A stretch of DNA of 64,000 nucleotides from Ottelia alismoides (Eukaryota; Streptophyta; Magnoliopsida; Alismatales; Hydrocharitaceae), in contig JAZKJV010006054.1 of NCBI GenBank assembly GCA_037367405.1, positions 248,001 to 312,000 on the forward strand, written 5' to 3'. Made by a program: the position numbers and the translations under genes. Below, in pieces: positions 10,080-23,791 of the stretch (the stretch's first letter is position 1; each line of letters opens with the position of its first letter). Under the pieces are notes generated by a model. It worked only from the letters and a program-made list of their open reading frames with translations, ran no database searches and had not been told where the DNA came from.

Positions 10080-12610
10080 TGAAGGATATGGAGAGATCCT
10101 CAAACGCATCATGGAAGCGTGAGCGTCGTATCGGATACGACGAAGAACGACTAGTCACACTAGTTGTTCGGTGCAACGGAATTAAAAAAAATTTATTCGA
10201 TGAAACCACATGATCCAAGAACCATTCTCGGATCGTTTCATCTATAACCACAGCAAGTATAATACAATACCTCTTGAAGCGTGGTTGATCGAGTCTCTAA
10301 GAGAAGAGACCTCCTGTCTCAAGTCCGATCGTCGGAGAGATCGCTTGCGAGCGCGGGGATGAACCGCGGTGTCCTCGCAATCCAAGAAGTTGATCCAAGC
10401 GTGGTTGCTCCTGATCTCGTCGCACGAGATCGAACGTCTCCTTCGCGGGCGAAGCACTTGAAGTAGACGGAGAACCGCAGAGCATCGAAGCGGTAGCACA
10501 AAGGCGAGGGCGACGACGATTCCCTCCACTAAGGTGGACGACCACCAAGAGGAAGGGGGAGAGAGGGCTGTCGAGTATGAGAGAAAGAGAGAGAGAGTTT
10601 TGCTATAATAGCATGTGTGTCAAGAGAGAGCAAAGAATGCCTCTCTATTTATAGGGTTTTGGGATCCACGGATCTCAATCCATGTGTCATATAAAATCAA
10701 TGGTTGAGATTGATTTATGACAATCCAATGGTCAAGATTGTTGTTGGTAAAAGCCAACAACTTGTGATTTAATCTGATAAAATATATTTGATAAATCAAA
10801 TAAATATTAATACCAAATCTAAATCAATCAAATAAGAGAGAGAGAGAAGGCAAAGGAGATGCTCTCCTTATTTGGAAGAGGGGACGGCCACCAATTCCCC
10901 AAGGGAATTGAGTGCCGCCCCCCTCATTCCTAATGAGGAGTGCAATCTCATGATTCTATGAGATTGCTCATCTCCTTATTTTTCTCTCTACTTATTTTCC
11001 AACAACAATTTATTGGTATTTTAATTCACTAAAATAATTCTTAATTAAGTTTGGGAATATTGCAATCTTGACATTGGAATATTGTGAATCAAATTCACAA
11101 CCCAAAACAAAATGTAATTTACATTTTCAATTAATTAAACAATGTGTATCCAATACACATTAATAATTAATCTACTAATATAAATTATATTTAACTCTCT
11201 CTAATACATTATAAATCACATTTATAATATATTAGGAATAATTGGATATTACTATCCACATTATTCTTATCCATAATAATTAAATCCCATTTAATTATAT
11301 TGGATAATTTCTCATACATCATGATAATTAAATCACATTTAATTATCAACTTCTCTTTGCTTAGATCTTATGGAATTGCTCTTAAACCATTTAAGAACAA
11401 TGCTATTTCTCCTCAGATACTTGGAGATAAGGTCATGGCGATTGTATTGTTCCATGTATAGTGACTTGGATATTGAGATCACATCTCAAATCCATATCTC
11501 ATGGACCTCTCATAGATGCTTGATTAAATCAAGACCGTAAACCTAATCTTCTCATTGCATCTGAATCTCATTCAGATCAATGTCAAGTTAAATGGACTAA
11601 GATTAGGTCACTTCTCTGATGAGAGGAGTCACTAAAATCCAGACCTGTTTCATCACTCCCTCGGAATGGAAGCGTCATGGTTATACAATCGTTTATGATC
11701 AAATCACCCTTCAGGTATTCCCATTACCTGCACATCCTGCATACTGGAAGACTCATGATCATCATGAAGATAAAGATCACTTTTACACTGTCATCTTCAT
11801 AGTCTGATCATTAAGTTTCTCAATCGTGGTCCTTGGGATATGGTACAGATCATATGCTTTCACAAAGCATATATCTTACCTTCAAATTCATATCATGCTT
11901 CTAAAGCATGATGACCATGCATGGAATTTGGTCAATCCCAATACCTCATGAGTGAGCTCATGTCTCCCGGTTCACAAGTGAACCTGTATGATCCCTTTGA
12001 GAGATCATATTACTCATATGCCCTTACGTGCACACCAGCTCGCCGATGTATAGACCTTGATTAGGTCATCAACCTATTGGTCTGCCAAATGTACATGCTC
12101 AGACATATAGTAATATATCTGTCTCTGGTCAGAGGATGTTTGCCTGTGATGTGACAGTATTTATCATAGGTCTTCGGTTATCTCGATCTCGTTAAGTCAA
12201 CTCATTGACTCAACTAATCTGATACCTCCGAATCAATATTCCTATGCAGAGGACCTGCATCAAGAGGTCGATCAGATATCAGTCTAATGAGATAGGATTG
12301 CCATCTCTCACTCAGACTGGAGATCACTACTTGTTAATCATTGATGATGCTTGATGAGTCCTCTATCTAATTCCTTAGATATTCATCCAAGCATTAGCCT
12401 CTATGATTCAATCATTGAATCAACAGCTGTATGATTATCAAGATGGCCATGGTATATAACCCTTATTGTACAGAGGGACCTTATAGTGCATTCATTCATT
12501 CAATATCAGAAAGGGAGTGAAACAAAACATCAATAACTTTTATTGATAAATCATTTATTACAATAACATTTATTATAGGAATGGTTCGCCTCGGGCTCAC
12601 ATTGCTAACA
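10080..12610 (-). repeat. C2 3' LTR
   Basis: A 2531 bp LTR that on the - strand starts TGTTAGCAATG (12610) and ends ATCCTTCA (10080). It is almost identical to the right LTR over long stretches. Its two GC-rich reading frames at 10242-10548 are also present in the other LTR but look like shadows of the leader, not genes. The twin hairpin is at 10124-10142 and 10150-10164. Confidence 0.95.
10646..10653 (-). promoter_or_regulatory. TATA box of the C2 3' LTR
   Basis: TATAAATA on the - strand in the context CCCTATAAATAGAGAGG. Same position and context as in the other copia LTRs. Confidence 0.7.
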
Positions 12611-12625
12611 ATCTCCCACTAGCCC
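12611..12625 (-). other. C2 polypurine tract
   Basis: On the - strand GGGCTAGTGGGAGAT lies directly between the gag-pol stop codon and the 3' LTR. The same 15 bases are found at the C1 3' LTR (23777-23791). It is the expected plus-strand primer. Confidence 0.85.
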
Positions 12626-15600
12626 TCAGAACCATTCAGGAACAAGGCTTAAACCCATACTCATTACATGCTGGTCAAAAACCTTCTGTGTCAGAGGTTT
12701 GGTAAGAGGATCAGCAACGTTGTCGGCAGAGGCCACCTTGGTGATGATGATGTCACCACGCTTTTGAATCTCCCGAATGATGTGGTATTTCCTTTCTACG
12801 TGCTTGCTCTTCTGATGCCATCTGGGTTCCTTCGCCTGGGCAATGGCTCCCGTGTTATCACAGAGTAGCGGGATGGGAGTATCAGAGGAAACTACGCCAA
12901 GCTCCCGGACGAACTTGCGCAACCACACCGCCTCCTTTGCAGCATCCGATGCGGCAATGTATTCGGCTTCTGTTGTTGAATCTGTCGTAGTGTCCTGCTT
13001 CTTGCTTCTCCAGCTCACAGCACCACCGTTCAACAGGAACACAAACCCTGATGTCGACTTTCGATCATCAATATCTGATTGGAAGTCAGAATCTGTATAT
13101 CCCAAGACTTGGAGATCACCATCTCCATAGACCAAGATGTAATCTTGCGTCCGTCTAAGATATTTGAATATGTTCTTTACTGCATTCCAGTGTTGTTCTC
13201 CATAGCAGGATTGGTAACGACTTACCACTCCCACTGCATGGTAGATATCTGGCCTGGTACACATCATGGCATACATTAAGCTTCCTACGGCTGATGCATA
13301 AGGACATCCAGCCATGGCCTTCTTTTCCTCAACAGTTTGAGGAGCCATTCCTTTAGACAGGTGGATACCATGTCTTAAGGGTAGGAATCCTTTCTTAGAA
13401 CTATCCATACGGAATCGTTCAAGAATCTTCTTAATGTATCCTTGTTGTGACAATCCCAATATCCTCTTCTCTCGGTTTCTGAACAGCTTCAGACCCAAGA
13501 TGTAAGAGGCTTCTCCAAGATCTTTCATCTCAAAGGTATGGGACAGCCAAATCTTCACACTGGTCATCATCCCTGTATCATTCCCAATTATAAGGATGTC
13601 ATCTACATAAAGCACGATGAACACAATGGCGCTCCCACTAAGCTTCTTGTACACACAAGGTTCATCAGGATTCTGCACAAAATCATAACTCTTTATGGTT
13701 TCGTCAAATCTGATGTTCCAGCTACGAGAAGCTTGCTTGAGCCCATAGATGGATTTCTTCAGCTTGCATACTTTGCCATCCTCAGTCATGAAGCCTTGGG
13801 GCTGCTCCATGTAGATATCCTCCTCGAGGTATCCATTGAGGAAAGCTGTCTTGACGTCCATCTGCCAGATGTCGTAGTCAAGATATGCAGCTATACCTAG
13901 CAATGCCCTGATGGATTTAAGCATAGCCACAGGAGAGAATGTCTCATCGTAGTCGATGCCTTCTCTCTATGTGTAGCCCTTGGCTACGAGCCGTGCCTTG
14001 AAAGTCTCTACTTTCCCATCAGGTCCCCTCTTTCTCTTGAAGATCCATTTGCACCCAATGGGTTTCACCCCCTTAGGTGGATCCTCTAGGGTCCATACAC
14101 CATTCTTATGCATGGAGTCAATTTCTGACTTCATTGTTAGCATCCATCTATCCATGTCATGATCCGCGAGTGCTTCATCAAATGAAGTAGGATCACTGTC
14201 AGTTTCACCTGACACATGGAATCCATACCTTTCAGGTGGTGCAACCACCCTCGAACTCCTTCGAAGAAGTATAGGTGTTTCATCTTTATTTATCTCTTCA
14301 GTTTCTGGTTCAGGAAGCTCAGAGTCCTCAGGGGACTCAATGAGTTCCTCTACTTCACTTTTGTCTTGACCTTTAAGGAAATCATCCTCCAGAAATTTCA
14401 CATCTCTAGAGACAAAAACCTTTTGGGTCTCAGGGTCATAAAGTTGGTATCCAATACCATCTTTAACATACCCAATGAAGTAGCACTCACGAGAGCGAGA
14501 TTCTAGCTTACTTGCATCCACATTCTTTGCATGGACCAAGCAACCCTAAACCCTTATGTGATTAACACTAGGTTTGGATCCATACCATAGTTCATGAGGA
14601 GTCTTAGGTACAGATTTGCTAGGAATCTTATTTAGGATATATATTGCAGTCTCTACTGCATATCCCCAGAAACTAAGTGGTAAATGTGCTTTACGCATCA
14701 TTGAACGAACCATATCCATGATGGTTCTGTTGCGTCTTTCAGCAACACCATTAAGTTGGGGAGTTCCAGGAGGAGTGAGATTGGAAATAATTCCATTCTC
14801 TTTAAGGTATTCCTTAAATTCATCTGATAGGTACTCGCCACCTCGATCAGATCGAATTCGTTTAATCTTCCTATTGGTTTGGTTCTCAACAAAAACCTTG
14901 AACTCTTTGAACTTTTAAAAGGTTTCAGACTTATGACGTAATAGGAAGATAAACCCGTATCGCGAATGGTCATCAATAAATGTCAAATAATATCGATATC
15001 CATTTCGAGTCGCGGTACTGAAGGGACCGCATACATCAGTATGTATTAAGTCAATAATACCTTCACATCTTGTAACCTTGTTACGGAAAGGCATCCTGGT
15101 CATTTTACCTCGAATACAATGTTCACAGGTAGGTAAAGGCTGAACCTGTAGAAAATCCAAAGGTCCATCCTTTATCAATCTTTTGATCCTATCAACAGAT
15201 AAATGACCAAGCCTTTGATGCCAAATCATGTTTGAATGATTTATATTACTCCTGGATCTTTTAGGGTTTTTATTAGTGGTTGTAACATTCATGACATGCT
15301 CATTAATGCACAATTCATAGAGTCCTCCAGAAGTCAAAATACCCTCTGCAATATATTTATCATAATGATTTATGACTAATTTATTACAAAATAGGAATGA
15401 ATATCCACTTCTAACTAGCTTAGATACAGATATCAAATTCCTTCTGACTTCAGGTACATAAAGACACTCTTTAAGTACTAGGACTCTTCCACTAGATAAT
15501 GATAGTCTGCAGGTCCCGACGGCGACTGCTGCAACACTTGCATCAGATCCTATCTGGATGACTATCTCCCCTTCTTCAAGTTGTCTAGATTCCTGAAACA

Positions 15601-16585
15601 AATGCAACAAATTGCATACATGAACAGAAGCACCAGAATCAACTACCCAACTTCCTTCTCGTCCAACGAGAAAGCTGGTTTCAATGATAAGAGTAGATTT
15701 CATACCTGCTGGGGCTTTACCTTTGTTGACCGACTTCAGGTAATCTGGGCAATTACGCTTCCAGTGCCCTGCCTTCTTGCAGTGGTGACAGACGTCGGTT
15801 TTCTTTGACGCCATTAAAGTGGATGCATTGGAAGATGAGGCAACACTTTGTCCCTTCTTCTTTCTCTTCTGGGCCGGGCCCTTCCGAGAACCTTGCTTCC
15901 GACCACGCTTCCCTTTGACCTGTGCAACCATTGCAGTGCCAGAGGGACCATCTTTCTTCATTACGTCTTCTGCAGACTTTAATGCAGCAAGAAGCCCAAC
16001 ATTTGTCAGTTCCAGCTTATTCATGTGGAATGACACCACAAAGTTATTGAAAGATTTGGGTAATGACAGCATAATGAAATCAGATTGCATGTTTGCATCC
16101 ATCGTCGCCCCCAGAGTCTCAAGCTCCGACAAGTACCCAAACATTTTGAGTACATGCTCACGGACCGAGGTCCCTTCCTGCATCTTGCAGCGAACGAGTT
16201 CTTTCATAACATTGTACCGCTGGGTGCGGTTAATGTCACCAAACATATCCTTTAGATTCTGCATGATATCCTGGCAAGTACTCATCTCCACATGTTGCTT
16301 CTGAAGAACATTGGAGAGAGAACCCAAGATATAGCACCTAGCCAAGACATGATCTTCATCATACTTGTCATTATATGCTTTGTCTTCCTTAGATTTAGGG
16401 TTTTCAAGTTTGTTTTCAGAGAGCACATAACTGATGCGCTCTGCCGAAAGCACAAGCTCCAAATTACGGATCCAATCTGAGTAATTTGGTACGGTCAATT
16501 GGTTGACCTCCAGAAGCATGCTCAGTGGGTTCATGGCCTTCATTTTCTGAAATTGAGAATGCACTATATTAGAACATATAATCAT
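12626..16585 (-). pseudogene. C2 gag-pol polyprotein with three stop codons
   Basis: One frame of about 1320 codons in copia order. Gag comes first, with the zinc knuckle CHHCKKAGHWKRNC at 15790-15749. Protease follows with VVDSGAS (DSG at 15640-15632). Integrase has WHQRLGHLS, CEHC, HTDVCGPF, SDRGGEY and NGVAERRNRT. Reverse transcriptase has LYVDDILIIGN (YVDD at 13609-13598). RNase H has YTDSDFQSD, STTEAEY and LLCDNTGA. The frame is interrupted only by TAA at 14915-14917 (integrase), TAG at 14546-14548 and TAG at 13967-13969 (start of RT); I see no frameshift. The start could be the codon at 16585 or a Met 14 residues later. The stop abuts the polypurine tract. The proteins would package, copy and insert the element RNA. 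Confidence 0.93.
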
Positions 16586-18265
16586 ATATTCAATTTAATT
16601 TTATTTGATTAAGGCATTTTAAATCAAATTAGTCTTGCTATGTCAGCTATGAAAGTTTATTCCCTTATTCACTTTCAAAGTAGGAGATATACTTACCAAT
16701 ATATCTCAAGCAAGAACTGGGATCTCCTCTTTATCATTGTCATATCCCAATAATATGAGAACCTATGACTCTGATAAAGAGAAGCGGGAACACATTCCGC
16801 CTTGCAAGTCCAACTTGCATTTCCCAATTCGGTCTTTAATACCCGAGCCCACCACTCCTAAGGTGATGTTGACTCGTCATTAATTGAACCAACCGTCAAC
16901 AGGAATACAACTCGCTATGCGCAATCCAATATCGCCCCAATAATATGAGGACCCGATATTGGGGTCACTACGCATACGTCCTTACTCTTTCGAGAAGCGA
17001 CGAGCCCGATCCAAACGGATCATATGTGGGAGCTGTCACTTCGGACAGGCATCTCCCACATATAATATTTGGCGACGAAACCCTTCGCCTTGACGGGAGA
17101 CCATGGATGTCACTTATGTGATCCTCCATCTCTTATTCAAATTTAATTAATTACTATGAATCTCATTCATATAATTAATTCTTCCAAGGGAATTATTAAC
17201 TCTAATCATATTAGAGTATTCTCAATTGGATATAATTAACTTAATCATATTAAATTAATTATCAATCCAATTTAATCAATCAAACTTAATTTTATGCTTG
17301 AATATACATATATGATATTATTCTCAAAGTACGTATTAATTCGAATTTTAATAATTAGAAAAATACATCATAATCCTTCAGACATTATCCTGGCCCTACC
17401 CGCTGTCATGGCCAGTACCGACGGGAGTGGGGCGGACCACATACGTTGCAACCCGCTGACCAGCAATCCCCGACTAGACACCATATCCACCTCGGGAAAG
17501 GATAATTCCAAATTGATTATTTTGTACTTGAGATGATCATCGGTTCTTCAACCGAAATTATACCATATAGTAATCAAAACAATTTTGATTTTAAGGAAAT
17601 TTGCTAGGCAAATTCCCAAGTCCTATTCAAGCAAGAAGTTTGATGATTGTAATTCCAATTAAGGTTTAGATCAAATCTAATCAACTAATTGGTTGGGGCC
17701 AAGTCAATTAGGCAAATAATCATGTTTCAATATTTCACAAATATTTTTCAAGATTATTTCACGAAATTAACAATTAATTTCACTAATTGACAATCACTTG
17801 GTTCTAGATTAGGAAAGCAATTTCTGCAGTGACCCCTACTTACTAAAATTGGCATATCTCAATCATATTAAATCCAAATTAAGCAAAGTCAATTTCTAAA
17901 GTTTGCTAATTTGATTTAGGACAGAACCTAAGTGATGTTTCACGCATTTCGAGGCAAGTCTAAACAGTAATTAATATTTTAATCACGTTCAGATTCACAG
18001 TTCCCGCAACAGTGCATACATGTCCATTAAAACGACCATATCTCGAGCATACGAAATCCGATTTACGCAAACTCAGATCCTATGGTTTCCTTATTTAATG
18101 GGGAATATTATACAAGTATAAAATTCGTGTTTAAACAATTTAAACAATGCCGAATTACTTTACTAAACAGATCTGCGAAATCAAATGCGATGAAAACTTT
18201 CGCGACCTTAGCGAACCCAAGTCGTCCTTGGTTAACGAATCACTATTCGAAACCGTCGACCTAAG
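16586..18265 (-). other. C2 untranslated leader with alternative hairpins
   Basis: About 1.7 kb between primer site and gag, without a coding frame. It contains the same two conserved GC islands as C1. At 16926-16964 the alternative pairing is intact: CCAATATCG (16926-16934) with CGATATTGG (16954-16962), or CCCCAATA (16935-16942) with TATTGGGG (16957-16964). Confidence 0.7.
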
Positions 18266-18277
18266 GCTCTGATACCA
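18266..18277 (-). other. C2 primer binding site
   Basis: Reverse complement TGGTATCAGAGC, complementary to initiator methionine tRNA, two bases inside the 5' LTR. Same site and spacing as in C1. Confidence 0.95.
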
Positions 18278-18279
18278 CT

Positions 18280-20813
18280 TGAAGGATATGGAGAGATCCT
18301 CAAGCGCATCACGGAAGCGTGAGCGTCGTATCGGATACGACGAAGAACGACTAGTCGCACTAGTTGTTCGGTGCAGCGGAATTTAAAAAAATTTATTCGA
18401 TGAAACCACATGATCCAAGAACCATTCTCGGATCGTTTCATCTATAACCACAGCAAGTATAATGCAATACCTCTTGAAGCGTGGTTGATCGAGTCTCTAA
18501 GAGAAGAGACCTCCTGTCTCAAGTCCGATCGTCGGAGAGATCGCTTGCGAGCGCGGGGATGAACCGCGGTGTCCTCGCAATCCAAGAAGTTGATCCAAGC
18601 ACGGTAGCTCCTGATCTCGTCGCACGAGATCGAACGTCTCCTTCGCGGGCGAAGCACTTGAAGTAGACGGAGAACCGCAGAGCGTCGAAGCGGTAGCATG
18701 AAGGCGAGGGCGACGACGATTCCCTCCACTAAGGTGGACGGCCACCAAGAGGAAGGGAGAGAGAGGGCTGTCGAGTATGAGAGAAAGAGAGAGAGAGAGA
18801 GAGTTTTGCTACAATAGCATGTGTGTCAAGAGAGAGCCAAGAATGCCTCTCTATTTATAGGGTTTTGGGATCCATGGATCTCAATCCATGTGTCATATAA
18901 AATCAATGGTTGAGATTGATTTATGACAATCCAATGGTCAAGATTGTTGTTGGTAAAAGCCAACAACTTGTGATTTAATTTGATAAAATATATTTGATAA
19001 ATCAAATAAATATTAATACCAAATCTAAATCAATCAAATAAGAGAGAGAGAAGGCAAACGAGATGCTCTCCTTATTTGGAAGAGGGGACGGCCACCAATT
19101 CCCCAAGGGAATTGAGTGCCGCCCCCCTCATTCCTAATGAGGAGTGCAATCTCATGATTCTATGAGATTGCTCATCTCCTTATTTTTCTCTCTACTTATT
19201 TTCCAACAACAATTTGTTGGTATTTTAATTCACCAAAATAATTCTTAATTAATTTTGGGAATATTGCAATCTTGACATTGGAATATTGTGAATCAAATTC
19301 ACAACCCAAAACAAAATGTAATTTACATTTTCAATTAATTAAACAATGTGTATCCAATAAACATTAATAATTAATCTACTAATATAAATTATATTTAACT
19401 CTCTCTAATACATTATAAATCACATTTATAATATATTAGGAATAATTGGATATTACTATCCACATTATTCTTATCCATAATAATTAAATCCCATTTAATT
19501 ATATTGGATAATTTCTCATACATCATGATAATTAAATCACATTTAATTATCAACTTCTCTTTGCTTAGATCTTATGGAATTGCTCTTAAACCATTTAAGA
19601 ACAATGATATTTCTCCTCAGATACTTGGAGATAAGGACAGGGCGATTGTATTGTTCCATGTATAGTGACTTGGATATTGAGATCACATCTCAAATCCAGA
19701 TCTCATGGACCTCTCATAGATGCTTGATTAAATCAAGACAGTAAACCTAATCTTCTCATTGCATCTGAATCTCATTCAGATCAATGTCAAGTTAAATGGA
19801 CTAAGATTAGGTCACTTCTCTGATGAGAGGAGTCACTAAAATCCAGACCTGTTTCATCACTCCCTCGGAATGGAAGCGTCATGGTTATACAATCGTTTAT
19901 GATCAAATCACCCTTCAGGTATTCCCAATACCTGCACATCCTGCATACTGGAAGACTCATGATCATCATGAAGATAAAGATCACTTTTACACTGTCATCT
20001 TCATAGTCTGATCATTAAGTTTCTCAATCTTGGTCCTTGGGATATGGTACAGATCATATGCTTTCACAAAGCATATATCTTACCTTCAAATTCATATCAT
20101 GCTTCTAAAGCATGATGACCATGCATGGAATTTGGTCAATCCCAATACCTCATGAGTGAGCTCATGTCTCCCGGTTCACAAGTGAACCTGTATGATCCCT
20201 TTGAGAGATCATATTACTCATATGCCCTTACGTGCACACCAGCTCGCCGGTGTATAGACCTTGATTAGGTCATCAACCTATTTGTCTGCCAAATGTACAT
20301 GCTCAGACATATAGTAATATATCTGTCTCTGGTCAGAGGATGTTTGCCTGTGATGTGACAGTATTCATCATAGGTCTTCGGTTATCTCGATCTCGTTAAG
20401 TCAACTCATTGACTCAACTAATCGGATACCTCCGAATCAATATTCCTATGCAGAGGACCTGCATCAAGAGGTCGATCAGATATCAGTCTAATGAGATGGG
20501 ATTGCCATCTCCCACTCAGACTGGAGATCACTACTTGTTAATCATTGATGATGCTTGATGAGTCCTCTATCTAACTCCTTAGATATTCATCCAAGCATCA
20601 ACCTCTATGATTCAATCATTGAATCAACAGCTGTATGATTATCAAGTTGGCCATGGTATATAACCTTATTGTACAGAGGGACCTTATAGTGCATTCATTC
20701 ATTCAATATCAGAAAGGGAGTGAAACAAAACATCAATAACTTTTATTGATAAATCATTTATTACAATAACATTTATTGTAGGAATGGTTCGCCTCGGGCT
20801 CACATTGCTAACA
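18280..20813 (-). repeat. C2 5' LTR
   Basis: A 2534 bp LTR, on the - strand from TGTTAGCAATG (20813) to ATCCTTCA (18280). It differs from the left LTR at scattered positions and in a GA dinucleotide run near 18790. The twin hairpin is at 18324-18342 and 18350-18364. Small GC-rich frames inside are leader shadows. Confidence 0.95.
18852..18859 (-). promoter_or_regulatory. TATA box of the C2 5' LTR
   Basis: TATAAATA on the - strand, context CCCTATAAATAGAGAGG. It would drive the genomic RNA of C2, starting about 30 bases to the left. Confidence 0.75.
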
Positions 20814-20818
20814 GGGAG
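20814..20818. repeat. Target-site duplication of C2, right copy
   Basis: GGGAG directly after the right end of C2, identical to 10075-10079. Confidence 0.95.
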
Positions 20819-23776
20819 CGCAGTGGAAGCATGGGTTTGACCCAAGTAAGAAGTATAGTCAAAGAGTTGACTGTACTTCTGTGACTTCCATGTGACATCC
20901 AAAGAGTTGGATGAAAGCCAATACTGCAATAAGTTGATGTGTTGATAGTATGACTATCAAATCTATCTAGAATCCTTAGAGAAGGAATCTGATAGTATAT
21001 CAGAATAATCTACATATAATCATTGAAATTAACTTACTTTTTGATAAGATAAGTCTAATAAATGTATCTTAATCTTCTAATGACACTTGCAAATTGGTTG
21101 CATATGTATTAGCATATTAGAAATTTGATCCTAAGGTTTAATGGTCATCCATGTTGGAAGTGATGCAATTGTTGCAACAATTTCCATTGGATCATTAGAC
21201 TTCATAATTTCAGTGGGAGCCCTTAGTCTTAGAGAATGTCTCTGTGACCTAGATTTTAGAATACACTCTTTGTTTATTTCTAAATGTTGGAAATAAACAA
21301 TAATTCTGTAATAGACCTATCATAAAGAGCTATGATGGAGATATTTCAGATAGTAATCTAAAATCTTGTGGACTCTGCTAAATTAGAAAATTAATGAATG
21401 GTTCATTAAGATTTCTAATACTAAAAATTAAACATTTAAAGATTAATAGGAGGATATATATCATTTGACAATGATCTGGCATCATGTTTTGGACATATGT
21501 CTGTTGATGAGATCAATGGACAAGTAAGAGATGAACTTTAGAATGTATAAATTTCAAAACTTACATACTTATGAATATTGTATTCAAAGTAAAATGTCTA
21601 ATACACCCTTCTTTGGGAAAGGTGTAAGATGTCAGGGTATTCAGGATCTCATACATATTGATGTATGTGAATCATCTATATCATAGTAATCATTATGTAT
21701 ATGTGATATCTATTAATGATTATGTATGATATGATATTTGTTCTCTTCACCTAAGAAACCTTTGAAATGTTCAAAGATTTTACAATTTTGGTTTAGAACC
21801 AAAGTTTGAAGGAAGATGAAATGAATTTGATCTAACTAAGGTAGCTTGTACCTATTAAATGAATTCAAGGAATACCTTATGGAGATATGGATATCATTCC
21901 TATCTCAATCCTCCTAATGAACCTTAACTCAATAGAGTTTTAGGGAGATACAAATGATCATGTGTGACATGATTTGATCAATGATTAATCTTAGCATAAT
22001 TATCTCTTATTTTCCAGGTATATATATGTGGTAGAGACTACACTATATATCCTTACAAGGTTCCATGTTAGAAAGCTGGAATCTAGCACTAGAGAGTGCT
22101 ACTTCATTAGGTTAATAAAGGATGGTATTGGATACCTACTTTATGACCTTGAGATTATTAAAGGATCTCATCTCTAAGAATGTGATTCTTAGAGGATGAC
22201 TCTCTTGAGAATCAAGATGAAAATGAAGTAAAGGAACTCTTTTAACCTTAAGAAGATAATGAGGCTCCGGAAATCATAAACTAAATAGACAATTAAAGAT
22301 GAAACATTAATACCTCTTCAAATAAGTTTGAGGATGGATTCCTTGTGTCAGTTGAATCTGACAATGATCTGACTTCATGTGATGATGCTTCTGAAGACCA
22401 TATCATGGAAAGATGGATGTTAGCAATAAAGACTAAAGTAGAATTCTTATACAAATGTTGTATATAGACCCTCGAGGATCCAACTATATGGGTAAGACCC
22501 ATTATGGTGTAAATGGATCCTCAAGAGAAAGAGGGAACCTGATGAGAAGGTAGAGACCTTCAAAGCATGGTTCGTAGCCATGAGCTACACACCGAAGAGA
22601 AGACATCACTTGCGATGAGACTTGCTCTCCGGTGACCTTGCTTTAACCCATCAGAATATTGCTAACTATATCTATACAACTTGACTATGACATCTTCATG
22701 ATGTGAGTCAAGATTGCATTCCTCTATGAATACCTCTCTGAGGATATTGATATGAAGTAGCCTCAGGGCTTCATGGTTGAGGAAAGCAAGGTGTGCAAGC
22801 CAAAGAAATCCATCTTTGGACTCAAATAATCTTATTGTAGTTGGAACATAAAATTTGATGAAATTATAAATGTTATGATTTCAGATAAAATCTTGATGAA
22901 CCATGTGAGGCTTAGTTGGAGTGCCATTGTGTTCATCATGCTAAATGTAGATATTATTCTAATCATTTAGAATGATATCAGGATAATAATAAGTGTTTTA
23001 TAATTTGGTTGTTCCATACCTTGAGATATGATCTCAAGGATACCTCTTAGATCTTAGTTCTGAAGTCGTTCAGAAGCAAAGAGAAGAGGGTATTGGGGCC
23101 GTCACATTAGTAGTACACCTTGGATTTATTCCATTTTTTGGAAAATTCCAAGAAAGGCTTCCTTCCCTTAAGATATGGTAGTGACCTATCTAAAGGGATA
23201 TCACCTCAGAGAGTTAAGGAAGTGAATGCTAGAACTGCTTGCACTTGTACATCAGTTACGAGAAGCTGAGTGTGCAAAAGAGTCAGATGTCTGCCATGCA
23301 GTGGGAGTAGTAATCTGTTACTAATCCTACTATGGAATAAAACACTTGATTGCAGTAATAACAATATCTTCAAAGATGATGAAACTTAGAGATAGTGATC
23401 TCAAAGTCTTATCTTCAAAAGTTTAAGACCTTGTAGATAGTGATCTATAAGGGTCTTAACTGTAGATACCTTAGGAGATAGAGATCTCCAGGAATGAAGG
23501 TATTCTAATAAGGATTATGGGAATACTTGTTATTATAATTAATAAGATGTAGTGTCAAGGACACTATAACCGACAAAATTGAGTATTGGTTGCATGAGAT
23601 GCAACATTCACATTGGATGCGAGCACTATTACTAGGGGATATGCAAGTGCCATAAAAGGACTTGGCATAGCCTCTTGGGAACAGAGTGACTGATCAGCTT
23701 ACCTGTCTATTTTTTAAATAGCCTATGATTATCACATGAGTGTGGGTTTAAATGATTAGCCCATTAATGGCTCTTT
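20819..23776 (+). pseudogene. C1 gag-pol remnant, right part
   Basis: The continuation of C1 after C2, full of stops and frameshifts but recognisable by comparison with C2. FDNDLASCFGHMSVDEI (about 21475) matches the pre-integrase domain. GIQDLIHIDVC (about 21630) matches the start of the integrase core. KLESSTRECYFIRLIKDGIG (about 22073) matches the integrase C-terminal side. DEKVETFKAWFVAMSY (about 22540) and FIMLNVDIILII (about 22930) match reverse transcriptase, whose YVDD has become NVDI. An RNase H tail runs towards 23700. It cannot encode an enzyme. Confidence 0.8.
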
Positions 23777-23791
23777 GGGCTAGTGGGAGAT
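23777..23791 (+). other. C1 polypurine tract
   Basis: GGGCTAGTGGGAGAT immediately before the 3' LTR, identical to the tract of C2. Confidence 0.85.

Larger units (their letters stand above)
10080..20813 (-). mobile_element. C2: nearly intact Ty1/copia element
   Basis: A complete element on the - strand: 5' LTR 18280-20813, primer site 18266-18277, leader, single gag-pol frame 16585-12626, polypurine tract 12611-12625 and 3' LTR 10080-12610, with a perfect GGGAG duplication outside. The LTRs differ by a few percent at most by eye. It is related to C1 (similar LTRs, leader and gag) and inserted into C1's gag in the opposite direction, which brings related LTRs into inverted orientation. The lineage within copia (Tork or TAR type) is not settled. 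Confidence 0.95.

Noticed and set aside
10242..10548. Arg/Ser-rich frames repeated in the two C2 LTRs
   Set aside because: They are duplicated only because LTRs are duplicated. Related frames in the C1 LTRs are not conserved as proteins.
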